A stretch of DNA of 64,000 nt from Tumebacillus sp. BK434 (GTDB lineage Bacteria > Bacillota > Bacilli > Tumebacillales > Tumebacillaceae), in contig NZ_SLXS01000011.1 of assembly GCF_004340785.1 (NCBI RefSeq), positions 19,881-83,880 of the forward strand, read 5' to 3'. This document shows positions 46,151 through 55,037 of the stretch, one piece after another (the first letter of the stretch is position 1; every line of letters starts with the position of its first letter). The notes beneath the pieces were generated by a model that was given only the letters and a program-made list of their open reading frames with translations, was not told the DNA's origin and did not search any database. The position numbers and the translations under genes are program-made.

Positions 46151-46642
46151 TTATTCGTGCAGCACATGTTCTTTGATCAATTGGACGAGTGCCTCGATAT
46201 CTTCTCTATCATACACCTGCTCCTGACCCACTGCAATTGACGAGTCTTTACAATTTCCCGCCAAGGCGATAACGTTCGTCAATCGTTCAATTTTCCCGCC
46301 GCTGACCAGCACGATTTTCGGCAGATCAGAGCTTTTCCAGCCTTCGACGAGCACGAGGTCAAGGTCGGCCAACTCCGCTAAAAAGTGTTCCAGCGGCGGC
46401 TCCGACGCGTAGTATTCACGCTGCACCGCCTGTGTCGGCGAGACGAGCAAGGTGGCGTCCGCGCCGGCTGCGCGGTGCTGCCAGGTGTCGCTGTGCGGGG
46501 TGTCGCCCGGGATGTCATGGCCGCCCGCTTCGTGCTTGAGGGTGCCGACGCGAAGGCCATCCGCTTTGAAGGCGGCGACGAGGCGGGCGACGAGCGTGGT
46601 CTTGCCGGTGTTTTTGTAGCCGACGACGGCGACCGCTTTCAT
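46151..46642 (-). CDS. mobB: Molybdopterin-guanine dinucleotide biosynthesis protein MobB
   Basis: A 163-residue P-loop GTP-binding adaptor. Walker A is GYKNTGKTTLV (residues 8-18), followed by TLKHEAGGHDIPGDTPHSDTWQHRAAGA with the conserved His and Asp, and the guanine-binding NVIALAGN segment. It assists MobA in making bis-MGD cofactor. Overlaps moeA by 4 bp (ATGA). Confidence 0.93.
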   Translation of the reverse strand: MKAVAVVGYKNTGKTTLVARLVAAFKADGLRVGTLKHEAGGHDIPGDTPHSDTWQHRAAGADATLLVSPTQAVQREYYASEPPLEHFLAELADLDLVLVEGWKSSDLPKIVLVSGGKIERLTNVIALAGNCKDSSIAVGQEQVYDREDIEALVQLIKEHVLHE

Positions 46643-47934
46643 CGGGCCAGTGCTCCTTCCCGCAGCAGGTAGACGTCGACGAGGCTGCCGTTTTCGATCT
46701 CTTGGCGCGCGGGGATGCGCACCAGCCCTTGGATGCCGACCAGGGAGGTGAGGATCGCCGCCTTCTGTCCGCTTCCCGCGCGGGCGACGAGGCGTCCCTC
46801 CTTTGCGACCAGCTCGGCGCGCAGGAAGCGGTCGAGGCCGATCACTTTGGCGGTGCCCGCACTGTCGAGAAACGCCTGGACAGGGCGGGGCAGCACTTCG
46901 CTCAGCCCGGCGAGCTTGCGCAGGACAGGCACGACCAGCATGACAAAATTGACATACGCGGCGGCCGGATTGCCCGACAGCCCATAGACGGGAGTTCCGG
47001 CGACCTCGGCAAAAGTGACCGGGGTGCCGGGGCGCATCGCCACTTTCCAGAACACGACCGCGCCACCCGCCTGCACATAAGCGTCGCGCATCACGTCATA
47101 GTCACCGACCGAGACGCCGCCGGTGGTGAGGACGAGGTCGCACCGCTCCGCCATCTCTTTGACCAGCGCTGCGATCGCTTCAAGGTCGTCGCCGACCTGT
47201 CCGTACAGCACCGGGTCGCCGCCCAGATCGCGCACCAGCGCGGCCAACATCGGCCCGTTGCTGTCCCGGATCTGGCCGGGCTGCAGCTCTCCGCTTTGCG
47301 GGCGCACTTCGCTGCCCGACACGAGAATGCCGACGCGCGGCTTGCGGAAAACGGACACTGTCGCCGCCCCGTTCGTCGCGAGGACGGCCGTTTCAGCAGC
47401 GCCGATGACGGTGCCCGCTTCGAGGAGCAGAGCGCCCTCCGGAGCGTCTTCGCCTTGCACGGAAATCGCCTCGCCAGCCGGGACTTCCAGCAGGATGCGC
47501 ACAGTCTGATTCGGACACGGCTGTGCATCACTTGCATCACTTCGGCCTGCTTGCCCCGCAGTCGGGACCGCCAAGAGCTCGGCCGCCTCTTTCCGCACGA
47601 TGGCATCCGCCCCGGCCGGAATCGGCGCACCGGTCATGACTTTCGCCGCCTGCCCCGGCCCGACGGTAAGCGATGGCATCGACCCGGCCGGGACTTCTTC
47701 CAGCACGTGCAGCAGCACCGGAGACTGCGGCGACGCGCCTTGGACATCGGCCGCCCGCACGGCAAAGCCGTCCAGCGCCGAGCGGTCGAACGGCGGGAAA
47801 GGCGCTCGCGCCCTGACCGTTTCCGCCAGCACCCGTCCGTACGCCTCCAAGAGCGGCACCGTCTCCTGCGGACAGGTCTGCGTCCGTCCGAGGGTCACGT
47901 CCCACGCCTCTTCGAGGCGCAAAAACATCTCCAT
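46639..47934 (-). CDS. moeA: Molybdopterin molybdotransferase MoeA
   Basis: A 431-residue enzyme inserting molybdate into adenylylated molybdopterin. The N-terminal domain starts LRLEEAWDVTLGR, then APFPPFDRSALDGFAVRAADV. The MoaB/Mog-like domain includes TTGGVSVGDYDVMRDAY (about 258-274) and VYGLSGNPAAAYVNFVM. The ATG at 47934 overlaps the preceding stop (TGATG) with GGAGG 9 nt upstream. Normal length. Part of the mobA-to-tatC operon. Confidence 0.94.
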   Translation of the reverse strand: MEMFLRLEEAWDVTLGRTQTCPQETVPLLEAYGRVLAETVRARAPFPPFDRSALDGFAVRAADVQGASPQSPVLLHVLEEVPAGSMPSLTVGPGQAAKVMTGAPIPAGADAIVRKEAAELLAVPTAGQAGRSDASDAQPCPNQTVRILLEVPAGEAISVQGEDAPEGALLLEAGTVIGAAETAVLATNGAATVSVFRKPRVGILVSGSEVRPQSGELQPGQIRDSNGPMLAALVRDLGGDPVLYGQVGDDLEAIAALVKEMAERCDLVLTTGGVSVGDYDVMRDAYVQAGGAVVFWKVAMRPGTPVTFAEVAGTPVYGLSGNPAAAYVNFVMLVVPVLRKLAGLSEVLPRPVQAFLDSAGTAKVIGLDRFLRAELVAKEGRLVARAGSGQKAAILTSLVGIQGLVRIPARQEIENGSLVDVYLLREGALAR

Positions 47935-48908
47935 CACAAGAGCCCTCCATGCCCGAGCTGCGCCACCTCTTCCCGGGTGACTTTTTCCCCGGCCAGCACG
48001 CGCGGCAGCAGGATGTCGAACGAGGTGAAGTCGTCGAAGATCACGCAGCCCGGCAAGCCGAAGATCGGCATCCCTTCGCGGTAGGCGAGCATCATCATCG
48101 AGCCTGGCAGCACCGGCATCCCGTAGGACACCACTTCGGTCGCCGCCCGCTTGATCGCACCGGGCGTGCGGTCATCCGGGTCGACCGACATCCCGCCCGT
48201 GCAGATCACCATGTCTGCGCCGGCCGCATGAAAATCGGCGATCGCCAAAGCGATGTCTTCCACCAAGTCGCCGACGATCTTCTGCTCGATCACCTCCGAG
48301 CCGAAGCGCTCCAGCTTCTCGCGCACGCGCGGGCCGAACTTGTCTTCGATCCGCCCGGTCAGCACTTCCGACCCGGTCGTGACGACGCCGACTTTCAGCT
48401 GCTGAAACGGCTTGATCGAGAACACGGCGCTTTCACCTGCGATCGCTTCCACCTGCGCCACCTTTTCCTCGGCGACCGTCAGCGGGATCGCCCTCAGCCC
48501 GGCGATCTTGTCGCCCGGCTCCAGCACGGTGTTGTCCTGCTTGGCGACCACCGCGATCTCATCGATCATGTTGATCGCAAACAGCCACTTGGCATCGACT
48601 TTGAGCAGGCCCTGCCGCTCCGCCTTCAGCACCACTTTGCCTTCGTGCGGCTCGTCAAAACGCATCGCTTCGCCTGCCAGCGCCTGGCCCATCCGCAGTG
48701 CAGCGTCGTCCTCATGCAGCTCCCCTTCGGCCAGCTCCAAGATGTAGATATGCTCTTTCCCGATGTTCAAAAGCGCCGGAATGTCCTCGGTGCGGATGAC
48801 ATGCCCTTTTTTGAACAAACGCCCTTTGAACTCTCCCGGCACGATGCGGGTCAAGTCGTGCGCGAGACGCATCCCGACCGCGTGCTCTACCCGGACTTCC
48901 TTTTTCAT
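47934..48908 (-). CDS. Second MoeA/MoaB-domain molybdopterin-binding protein
   Basis: A 324-residue protein. The N-terminal region (VRVEHAVGMRLAHDLTRIVPGEFKGRLFKKGHVI) is characteristic of the molybdopterin-binding proteins of Firmicutes. The C-terminal MoaB/Mog domain includes KVGVVTTGSEVLTGRIEDKFGP and VICTGGMSVDPDDRTPGAIK. It lacks the complete MoeA domain I/IV architecture of the next gene. Whether it is an adenylyltransferase (Mog-like) or a regulator is not decided by the sequence. The ATG at 48908 follows GGAGGCGCTGGGAG. Confidence 0.85.
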   Translation of the reverse strand: MKKEVRVEHAVGMRLAHDLTRIVPGEFKGRLFKKGHVIRTEDIPALLNIGKEHIYILELAEGELHEDDAALRMGQALAGEAMRFDEPHEGKVVLKAERQGLLKVDAKWLFAINMIDEIAVVAKQDNTVLEPGDKIAGLRAIPLTVAEEKVAQVEAIAGESAVFSIKPFQQLKVGVVTTGSEVLTGRIEDKFGPRVREKLERFGSEVIEQKIVGDLVEDIALAIADFHAAGADMVICTGGMSVDPDDRTPGAIKRAATEVVSYGMPVLPGSMMMLAYREGMPIFGLPGCVIFDDFTSFDILLPRVLAGEKVTREEVAQLGHGGLL

Positions 48909-48922
48909 CTCCCAGCGCCTCC

Positions 48923-49429
48923 CTACTGAATGACCGGCAGTTCCTCCGGCCCTTGATACGGAAACTCCAACATCATCTCCGCGCGGTCTTCCGTCACGTA
49001 ATACCGGCATCCGACGCGCTCCTGCATCCAGATCAACGCATCGCGCGGCACATCGAAGCCGTCGCAGTAGATCTGGAACTCCGGCAGTTCCGCTTCCGGA
49101 TCATCCTTCTTTAAGTAGATGCGAAACTGGTTCGAGCTAGCCGTCGCATCTTCCAGTATGTAAAACACAAACAGGTCTTCCCGCTCGGCCAAAGCCTTTT
49201 TGCCAAACTCGGCAAACGTGCGCACGTAGTCGGCGCCGGGGTCTGGCGCGCCGATCACATACTCCTGTCCGTTCTCCGTCGCGGCCACAAAGTCCTGAAT
49301 GAACTTGTCTCTGGCAGCAAAATCAGCCTTGTTCTCCTGCCCGATCAGGCAGCGAAAATTCCACTCAAACCATGCGCTCGCCCCGCGGTCCCCACCGTAG
49401 CCCAGCGCCAGATGATAACGATCTTCCAT
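48923..49429 (-). CDS. Unrecognised 168-residue protein in the Moco operon
   Basis: No family recognised. Soluble and acidic, with no signal peptide or membrane segment: AGASAWFEWNFRCLIGQE-like aromatic N-terminus, LFVFYILEDATASSNQFRIYL in the middle, and FQIYCDGFDVPRDALIWMQERVGCRYYVTEDRAEM near the end. The ATG at 49429 (GGAAGG 9 nt upstream) begins 2 bp after the mobA stop; an ATG at 49453 would overlap mobA. Operon position suggests a role in molybdoenzyme maturation or sensing, but there is no direct evidence. Confidence 0.7.
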   Translation of the reverse strand: MEDRYHLALGYGGDRGASAWFEWNFRCLIGQENKADFAARDKFIQDFVAATENGQEYVIGAPDPGADYVRTFAEFGKKALAEREDLFVFYILEDATASSNQFRIYLKKDDPEAELPEFQIYCDGFDVPRDALIWMQERVGCRYYVTEDRAEMMLEFPYQGPEELPVIQ

Positions 49430-49431
49430 CT

Positions 49432-50037
49432 TCAACGACCTTCCTTCTTCCATAAAGTGCGTGCCCGCTCATAATCGGCCGGCGTGTTCATATTGAGAAA
49501 AGGCGGCGGTTCATAAGCCGCATACCGTTCAATCGGCACATATCCCACCTGTAACTTCGCCAAAAAACGCTTCATCGCATTCTCCCCGTTCTGTAAACAG
49601 GATGCCGCAATTTCGCGCACTTGTCCATGATACAGCGCACAGACCGGATACAAGCGCTCCCCCTCCTGCGGCACGACCGCCTGCAGGCCGGGCTGCTCCT
49701 CCAGCACCTGCGCCAAGTCTTGTAAAATGCCGGCCTGCAGAAAAGGCAGATCACAGGCGACCAGACAAGCTTTTTCGTCCGCGGGCAGGCCGGTCAGTCC
49801 GGCATGAAGTCCGGCCAGCGGACCTTGACCCGCATATTCGTCGAGGACGGCTCGTACATTAAGTTGTACAAGACGTTCCAACTCCCTCTCCTCAGCGGCC
49901 ACCACGACCACTTCGCTGCAGATCTCCTGCAAAGTTTCCAGCGTATGGAGCAAGAGCGGACGCTCATCAAACGTCAGCCATTCCTTGCGCCGTCCCATCC
50001 GGCGCGACGCTCCGCCGCACAATAGAATTCCGCGCAT
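49432..50037 (-). CDS. mobA: Molybdenum cofactor guanylyltransferase
   Basis: A 201-residue nucleotidyltransferase. GILLCGGASRRMGRRKEW is the GTP-binding signature (LxGGxSxRMGxxK), VACDLPFLQ carries the metal-binding Asp, and FLNMNTPADY the C-terminal motif. It links GMP to molybdopterin to form MGD. First gene of the operon. Divergent from the GGDEF gene. Confidence 0.95.
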   Translation of the reverse strand: MRGILLCGGASRRMGRRKEWLTFDERPLLLHTLETLQEICSEVVVVAAEERELERLVQLNVRAVLDEYAGQGPLAGLHAGLTGLPADEKACLVACDLPFLQAGILQDLAQVLEEQPGLQAVVPQEGERLYPVCALYHGQVREIAASCLQNGENAMKRFLAKLQVGYVPIERYAAYEPPPFLNMNTPADYERARTLWKKEGR

Positions 50038-50119
50038 CCTTTTACATCCTTAATGTTATTTTGACTAATATGATCATTCAATAAAGATAAGCGAAGCCTC
50101 TGTTGCATAGTTCAAGCAT

Positions 50120-50137
50120 ATGATACACTACTATCAT
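50120..50137. promoter_or_regulatory. Perfect inverted repeat before the GGDEF gene
   Basis: ATGATA-cactac-TATCAT, a 6-bp perfect palindrome arm with 6-bp spacer, overlapping the likely promoter region between mobA and the diguanylate cyclase gene. Candidate operator for an unknown dimeric regulator. Confidence 0.35.
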
Positions 50138-50209
50138 TAGGGGAGATGTATGATTTTTCAACTTACTTCTTCAATCGCCATGCAAACCCTGAGAAAGGAG
50201 TCGTGTTCC

Positions 50210-51349
50210 GTGCCGATCCTCTTTCGATTCCTAGCGAATTCTGAAGCGCTCTTGATCACATTGCGAATGTTTATCACTTCCACGCTGCTGCTGTTTGCAT
50301 GGAACCCATATACGAGCTCCTTTGACAGCATCATGCTCGCAGCTTTTGGCTACTACGTGCTGACGACCGCCCTGATGCTGTTTTTTTACAACAAAGGGGA
50401 CGGGCGCTGGAAGCTGTGGCGCGTCCTGCTGTACACCGACCTCGCCGCCGTCTCGGCGATGGTCTACGTGCAAGGCGGCGTGCAAAGCGATGTCTACTAC
50501 GCCTATTACGGGCTGCTCGCGATGGCATCGTTCATGTACAACTGCAAATTTACTTCCGTTTTCTCCTTGCTGACGAACGCTGCATACCTGACCGTGATGA
50601 TCGTCGCACCCGGACCTGCGCCGGTGCTGGACATCATCATTCGCATGGCGTTTTTCCTCTTCCTGTCGACGATGTTCCCGGTCCTGTCGCTGCTGGAGAC
50701 CCGCCATCAAGAGTCGAACACCGTCTCTTCGCGGCTCAATCAGGAAAAAGAGCAGCTGGTGCAGGAGATGGAATCGATCTCGCGCCAAGTGGCCGAATAT
50801 ACGTTTGATCTGCACAACAAGGCGGTGCTCGACCAGCTGACCGACCTGCACAACCACTCTTACCTGCACTCGCAGCTGATCATCGAAGTCGAGAAAGCCA
50901 AACAGACCGGGCATCCCGTGTCGCTCGTCATGTTCGACATCGACAACTTCAAGCGCGTCAACGACACGTTTGGTCATCTGATCGGCGATGAAGTGCTGCG
51001 GTCGATCTCCCAGCGGCTGAAAGAAGTCCTGAAAGGCACCTACCACACGCCATGCCGCGCCGGCGGCGAAGAGCTGGCGGTGATCATGCCGGACATGCCG
51101 GTCGACGAGGCGTTTGTGCTGGCCGACTTCCTGCGCCAGGAGATCGGCAAAGTGAAAGTCCCGCTCGCCAACGGCGAGTTCCTGCGCATCTCCACCTCGG
51201 TCGGCGTCGCTTCCTTCCCGGAGACGAGCCACAACCACCAGCATCTGCTCGACTGTGCTGACCAAGCGATGTACGTCGCCAAAACGTCGGGGAAAAACCG
51301 CACCTGCCGCTACAACCCGGCGCTGGAAGAATCGCATACGGCAGGATAA
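50210..51349 (+). CDS. Membrane diguanylate cyclase (GGDEF)
   Basis: A 379-residue protein. About six membrane helices in residues 1-165, a coiled linker (SSRLNQEKEQLVQEMESISRQVAEYTFDLHN), then a GGDEF domain at about 215-370. The catalytic motif is GGEEL at about 284-288 (usual GGDEF/GGEEF, last residue Leu), preceded by DIDNFKRVNDTFGHLIGDEVL with the metal-binding Asp. An RxxD inhibitory site is not obvious. The GTG at 50210 has AAAGGAG 9 nt upstream; an ATG at 50150 in frame would add 20 residues. It synthesises cyclic-di-GMP if active. No EAL domain is fused. Confidence 0.85.
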   Translation: MPILFRFLANSEALLITLRMFITSTLLLFAWNPYTSSFDSIMLAAFGYYVLTTALMLFFYNKGDGRWKLWRVLLYTDLAAVSAMVYVQGGVQSDVYYAYYGLLAMASFMYNCKFTSVFSLLTNAAYLTVMIVAPGPAPVLDIIIRMAFFLFLSTMFPVLSLLETRHQESNTVSSRLNQEKEQLVQEMESISRQVAEYTFDLHNKAVLDQLTDLHNHSYLHSQLIIEVEKAKQTGHPVSLVMFDIDNFKRVNDTFGHLIGDEVLRSISQRLKEVLKGTYHTPCRAGGEELAVIMPDMPVDEAFVLADFLRQEIGKVKVPLANGEFLRISTSVGVASFPETSHNHQHLLDCADQAMYVAKTSGKNRTCRYNPALEESHTAG

Positions 51350-51363
51350 ATCTCACCAGTAGA

Positions 51364-51390
51364 AGAGAGGAGCTCGCTCCTCTCTTTTTT
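51364..51390. terminator. Terminator after the GGDEF gene
   Basis: AGAGAGGAGctcgCTCCTCTCTTTTTT with T run; the stem overlaps the region 9 nt past the minus-strand stop at 51400 and could serve both directions weakly. Confidence 0.82.
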
Positions 51391-51399
51391 GATGCCGAA

Positions 51400-51969
51400 T
51401 TACGTTCGGCGCCAGATGCCTTGTTCGGTGACCAAGGCGTCGAGCAGCGTATCATGCGGCTCCATCGGGACGTTCTCGACCACTTGCAGCTCGTAGGCGA
51501 CGGCGATTTTCGGCACCTCCGGGCGGAGCTTGGGCAGGAAGCGGTCGTAGTAACCCCCGCCATACCCGAGCCTGCCCCCTTTGCGGTCAAACCCGACGCC
51601 TGGCAAGATCACGAGGTCGATCGCTGTGACGGGGACCTCCAGTTCCGGCAGGTGCAAAGGTTCGCGGATGCCGTACGCGCCCATGCGCAGGTCGGCAAGA
51701 GACGTGATGCGCACAGGGATCATCTGGCGCTCTTCTTTCAACGTCACCGGCGCGACCGGCGTTTTGCCGTGGGCCAGGCAATGTTCGATCATGCCGTCCG
51801 ACTCCACCTCGCCGCGAAAGTCGAGGTAGAGCAAGATCGTCTGCGCCGCCTGCACCTCAGGCAGTTCGATCACGCGCTGCAAAATCGCCGCGTCGAGCGG
51901 GGCGCGCGCTTCCCGGGACAGATTCTGCCGCAGAGCGAGCAGGTGTTTGCGCAACGCTTGTTTTTCCAT
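51400..51969 (-). CDS. 5-formyltetrahydrofolate cyclo-ligase
   Basis: A 189-residue ATP-dependent enzyme returning 5-formyl-THF to 5,10-methenyl-THF (YqgN/YgfA family). The C-terminal motif LVILPGVGFDRKGGRLGYGGGYYDRFL is diagnostic. N-terminal KQALRKHLLALRQNLSREAR is the basic ATP-binding start. The ATG at 51969 follows AAGGAGG; the longer frame upstream has no ribosome binding site. Confidence 0.94.
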   Translation of the reverse strand: MEKQALRKHLLALRQNLSREARAPLDAAILQRVIELPEVQAAQTILLYLDFRGEVESDGMIEHCLAHGKTPVAPVTLKEERQMIPVRITSLADLRMGAYGIREPLHLPELEVPVTAIDLVILPGVGFDRKGGRLGYGGGYYDRFLPKLRPEVPKIAVAYELQVVENVPMEPHDTLLDALVTEQGIWRRT

Positions 51970-52057
51970 CCGGCAACGCCTCCTTCTGTAGGTAAAGTGT
52001 ACCCGAAAATGACTGGAAACAGGAGACTGCATCGTGACACCCCGAATGACCGGCAGC

Positions 52058-52094
52058 AAAAAGCCGCTTTCAGCTTATCCGAAAGCGGCTTTTT
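52058..52094. terminator. Terminator after the PAP2 phosphatase gene
   Basis: AAAAAGCCGCTTTC-agcttatcc-GAAAGCGGCTTTTT, perfect 14-bp stem with A and T runs on both sides, 9 nt past the minus-strand stop at 52103. Confidence 0.92.
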
Positions 52095-52102
52095 CGATCG
52101 AT

Positions 52103-52963
52103 TTACTCCGTTTCCCGCGGATACCAGCGCCATTTCACAAACAGCCACGGCACCGCGAGCGTTGCGGTCAGCCCGAGCAGCAGATAGCGCACGAGATCCC
52201 ACGGCGCTTCTGCCGGCAGCAGGTCTTTCAGCAACGCGCGCAAGCCGAACACGATGGCGATGGCGACGGCGGTCGGCAGCAGGCGCTGCCAGATCGACTT
52301 GGGCAGCTTCATGCGCAGCGTGTGCGACTCCAGCACATAGCCGCTCCAGCAGCCGAGCAGGAAGCCGATCATCTTGCGCCCGTCCGCTTCGTGGTAGACG
52401 AGCAGCAGCAGCAGCGGCAGCACGATGCCTATGCCCAATTTGATGCCAAACGACAGCGGGCGCGCCTCCATACGGCCGTCCGCCCAGACGATCCCGGTCA
52501 CAAACACGAGGCCAAACAGCAGCCCGGCCGCCACGTCGATCGGCCAGTGCACGCCAAGGTACAGGCGGGACAGCATGATGCAGAGCACCAGCACCCCGGC
52601 CAGCGCGAAGAACCACGATTTTTTCACCTGTGTGGCCAGATAGCCCCAGTAGGTCGCCGAACCTTGCGCATGCCCGCTGGGAAAGGACATGCTGGGCGCC
52701 GACTCCGTATACAGGCTGCGGATCCCGTCCACCCCGATCGGGCGCGGCGCGTTGAAAAAGAACTTCAGCGCGTAGTTCACGAACGTTGACAGGGACAGCA
52801 CGATCGCCAGCCGGATGCCGACGCGTTTGGATATCAGAAAATAGATCAGCGGCACGGTCGCCACGTAAAACTCTTCATCTCCGACAATGGAAAATAGGAT
52901 CATCAGCGTGTCCAGCCACGAGGCCGCAAAGCTTTGGATCCAGATCAAGATGTCTTTTTGCAA
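52103..52963 (-). CDS. PAP2-family membrane phosphatase
   Basis: A 286-residue protein with about six to seven helices and the three-part phosphatase signature: KFFFNAPRPIG (KxxxxxxRP), SFPSGHAQ (PSGH) and SRLYLGVHWPIDV (SRxxxxxHxxxD), in about residues 66-150. Members dephosphorylate undecaprenyl pyrophosphate or phosphatidic acid/phosphatidylglycerophosphate. Helix count and an unusual long C-terminal region (residues 165-280) go beyond the core. It lies alone between the cyclo-ligase and the ABC-F gene. Confidence 0.88.
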   Translation of the reverse strand: MQKDILIWIQSFAASWLDTLMILFSIVGDEEFYVATVPLIYFLISKRVGIRLAIVLSLSTFVNYALKFFFNAPRPIGVDGIRSLYTESAPSMSFPSGHAQGSATYWGYLATQVKKSWFFALAGVLVLCIMLSRLYLGVHWPIDVAAGLLFGLVFVTGIVWADGRMEARPLSFGIKLGIGIVLPLLLLLVYHEADGRKMIGFLLGCWSGYVLESHTLRMKLPKSIWQRLLPTAVAIAIVFGLRALLKDLLPAEAPWDLVRYLLLGLTATLAVPWLFVKWRWYPRETE

Positions 52964-53084
52964 GTAGTCAGCCCCCCTTCACCTGATTGTATGCTTCGGG
53001 GGACGAGTTGAGAAATCCTTTTCAGATCGGGGCTGCTGGGGTACACTTAGAGGATAATTCCAGAGAGATTTTAGGTGATAAAAC

Positions 53085-55037
53085 ATGATTCTCGTGCAAG
53101 CGAATGACATACGCAAGGCATATGGAACGGACGTGATCTTGGACGGCGTGTCGATCGTCGTGCAGGATCGCGAACGGGTCGGGCTGATCGGGCCGAACGG
53201 GGCCGGGAAATCGACATTTTTGAAAGTGATCGCCGGCGAGATCACCGCCGACTCGGGCACGATTCACATGTCCAAAGAGACGACGGTAGGCTATCTGGCG
53301 CAGACCTCGCAGATCCACTCGGAGCAGACGATCTGGAACGAGATGATCACCGTCTTCGCCGACGTCTACCGCCTCGAAGCGAAGATGCGCGAGCTGGAAG
53401 TGCTGATGGCCGACCCCGCGTATTATGAAGATGAAGTCAAATACGGACAGCTCACCAGCCAGTACGCACGGCTGCAGCAGGAGTTTACCGACCAGAACGG
53501 CTACGCGGCCGAAGCGAAAGTGCGCGGGATTCTGCACGGGCTCGATTTTCCGGAGGAGATGCACGGGCGGCTGGTCAGCTCGCTGTCCGGCGGGCAGAAG
53601 ACCCGCCTGCAGCTCGGGAAGCTCCTGATCACGCAGCCCGATCTGCTGATCTTGGACGAGCCGACCAACTATTTGGACATCAAGACGCTGACCTGGCTGG
53701 AAGATTATCTGAAAAGCTACCCGGGCGCTCTGCTGATGGTCTCGCATGACCGCTATTTTCTCGACTCGCTGATCAACGTGATCTACGAGATGGAGCGCGG
53801 CCGCACCAAGCGCTGGAAAGGCAACTACTCCGATTTTCTGGAGCAGAAGGCGGCCGACCTCGAACAGCAGCTGAAGCGCTTCGACCAGCAGCAGACGGAG
53901 ATCGCCAAGCTGGAAGACTTTGTGCGCCGCAACATCGCCCGCGCGACGACGACCAAGCGCGCGCAGAGCCGCCGCAAGATGCTGGACAAGATCGACCGGA
54001 TCGAACGCCCGACCCTGACCCAGGAGCAGGCGCACTTTTCGTTCAACATCGACAAGCAGAGCGGCAACGAGGTGCTCGTCGTCGAGGACGTCTCGCTCGG
54101 CTATGCGGACAATGTCTTGTCGCGCGGCCTCGATCTGAACGTCTACCGCGGCGAGCGCATCGCCTTGATCGGGCCGAACGGGATCGGCAAGACGACCCTG
54201 CTCAAAGCGATCAACAGCCGCCTGAAGCCGCTGCACGGGCGGATCAAGCTCGGCACCAACGTGTCGCTCGGCTATTACACGCAGGAGCAGGAAGACCTGA
54301 CACCGGGCAAAAGCGTGCTGAACGAAGTCTGGGACGCCTACCGCACGCTTGAACAGACGCGGGTGCGGACGGTGCTCGGCAACTTCCTCTTCTCCGGTGA
54401 CGATGTGACCAAGCCGATCGCCGCCCTGTCCGGCGGGGAGAAGAGCCGCGTGGCGCTGGCCAAGCTGATGCTGTTGAACGCCAACTTCCTGATCCTCGAC
54501 GAGCCGACCAACCACCTCGACCTGTTGAGCAAGGAAGTGCTGGAAAACGCGCTCGACGATTATCCGGGCACGCTGCTCTTCATCTCCCACGACCGCTATT
54601 TCGTCAACCGCCTCGCGACGCGCGTCGTCGAGCTGTCGGCGGACGGGATCACCTCCTATCTCGGCAACTATGACGATTACGTCGAGAAGAAAGCCGAGCT
54701 GGAAGCGGAGCGCAAAGAGCGTGAAGAAGCGGCAGCAGCTGCCGGCAAGAAGCAGCAGCAAGCAGCGCCAATCGACGACTACCAGCTGCGCCGCCAGCAG
54801 GAAAAAGAGCAGAAGCGCCTCGCCAAAAAGCGCCTCGAACGCCTGGCGAAAGTCGAAGCGCGCATCGCTGAGCTCGAAGAGCTGACCGCCCAGTTGGAAG
54901 CGGACCTCTGCCTGCCGGACGTCTTCAACGACCACGTGCTCGCCGCCGAGAAAAACGCGGCGCTGGAAGCGGCACAGACCGAACTCGAAGCGCTCATGGA
55001 AGAGTGGGCAGAGCTGGAAGCGGCCGGAGAAGAGTAA
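53085..55037 (+). CDS. ABC-F family ATPase (YdiF-like)
   Basis: A 650-residue cytosolic protein with two ABC domains and no membrane helices. Domain 1 has Walker A GPNGAGKST (about 36-44) and signature LSGGQKTRLQLGKLL; a linker of the ABC-F type (LEQQLKRFDQQQTEIAKLEDF) follows; domain 2 has Walker A GPNGIGKTT and signature LSGGEKSRVALAKLML. Walker B is LLILDEPTNYLDI and LILDEPTNHLDL. A charged coiled coil (about 550-650) follows. ABC-F proteins bind the ribosomal E site to rescue or regulate translation; the N-terminus and length resemble Bacillus YdiF. It begins at ATG 53085 (TTAGGTGATAA upstream). Confidence 0.93.
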   Translation: MILVQANDIRKAYGTDVILDGVSIVVQDRERVGLIGPNGAGKSTFLKVIAGEITADSGTIHMSKETTVGYLAQTSQIHSEQTIWNEMITVFADVYRLEAKMRELEVLMADPAYYEDEVKYGQLTSQYARLQQEFTDQNGYAAEAKVRGILHGLDFPEEMHGRLVSSLSGGQKTRLQLGKLLITQPDLLILDEPTNYLDIKTLTWLEDYLKSYPGALLMVSHDRYFLDSLINVIYEMERGRTKRWKGNYSDFLEQKAADLEQQLKRFDQQQTEIAKLEDFVRRNIARATTTKRAQSRRKMLDKIDRIERPTLTQEQAHFSFNIDKQSGNEVLVVEDVSLGYADNVLSRGLDLNVYRGERIALIGPNGIGKTTLLKAINSRLKPLHGRIKLGTNVSLGYYTQEQEDLTPGKSVLNEVWDAYRTLEQTRVRTVLGNFLFSGDDVTKPIAALSGGEKSRVALAKLMLLNANFLILDEPTNHLDLLSKEVLENALDDYPGTLLFISHDRYFVNRLATRVVELSADGITSYLGNYDDYVEKKAELEAERKEREEAAAAAGKKQQQAAPIDDYQLRRQQEKEQKRLAKKRLERLAKVEARIAELEELTAQLEADLCLPDVFNDHVLAAEKNAALEAAQTELEALMEEWAELEAAGEE

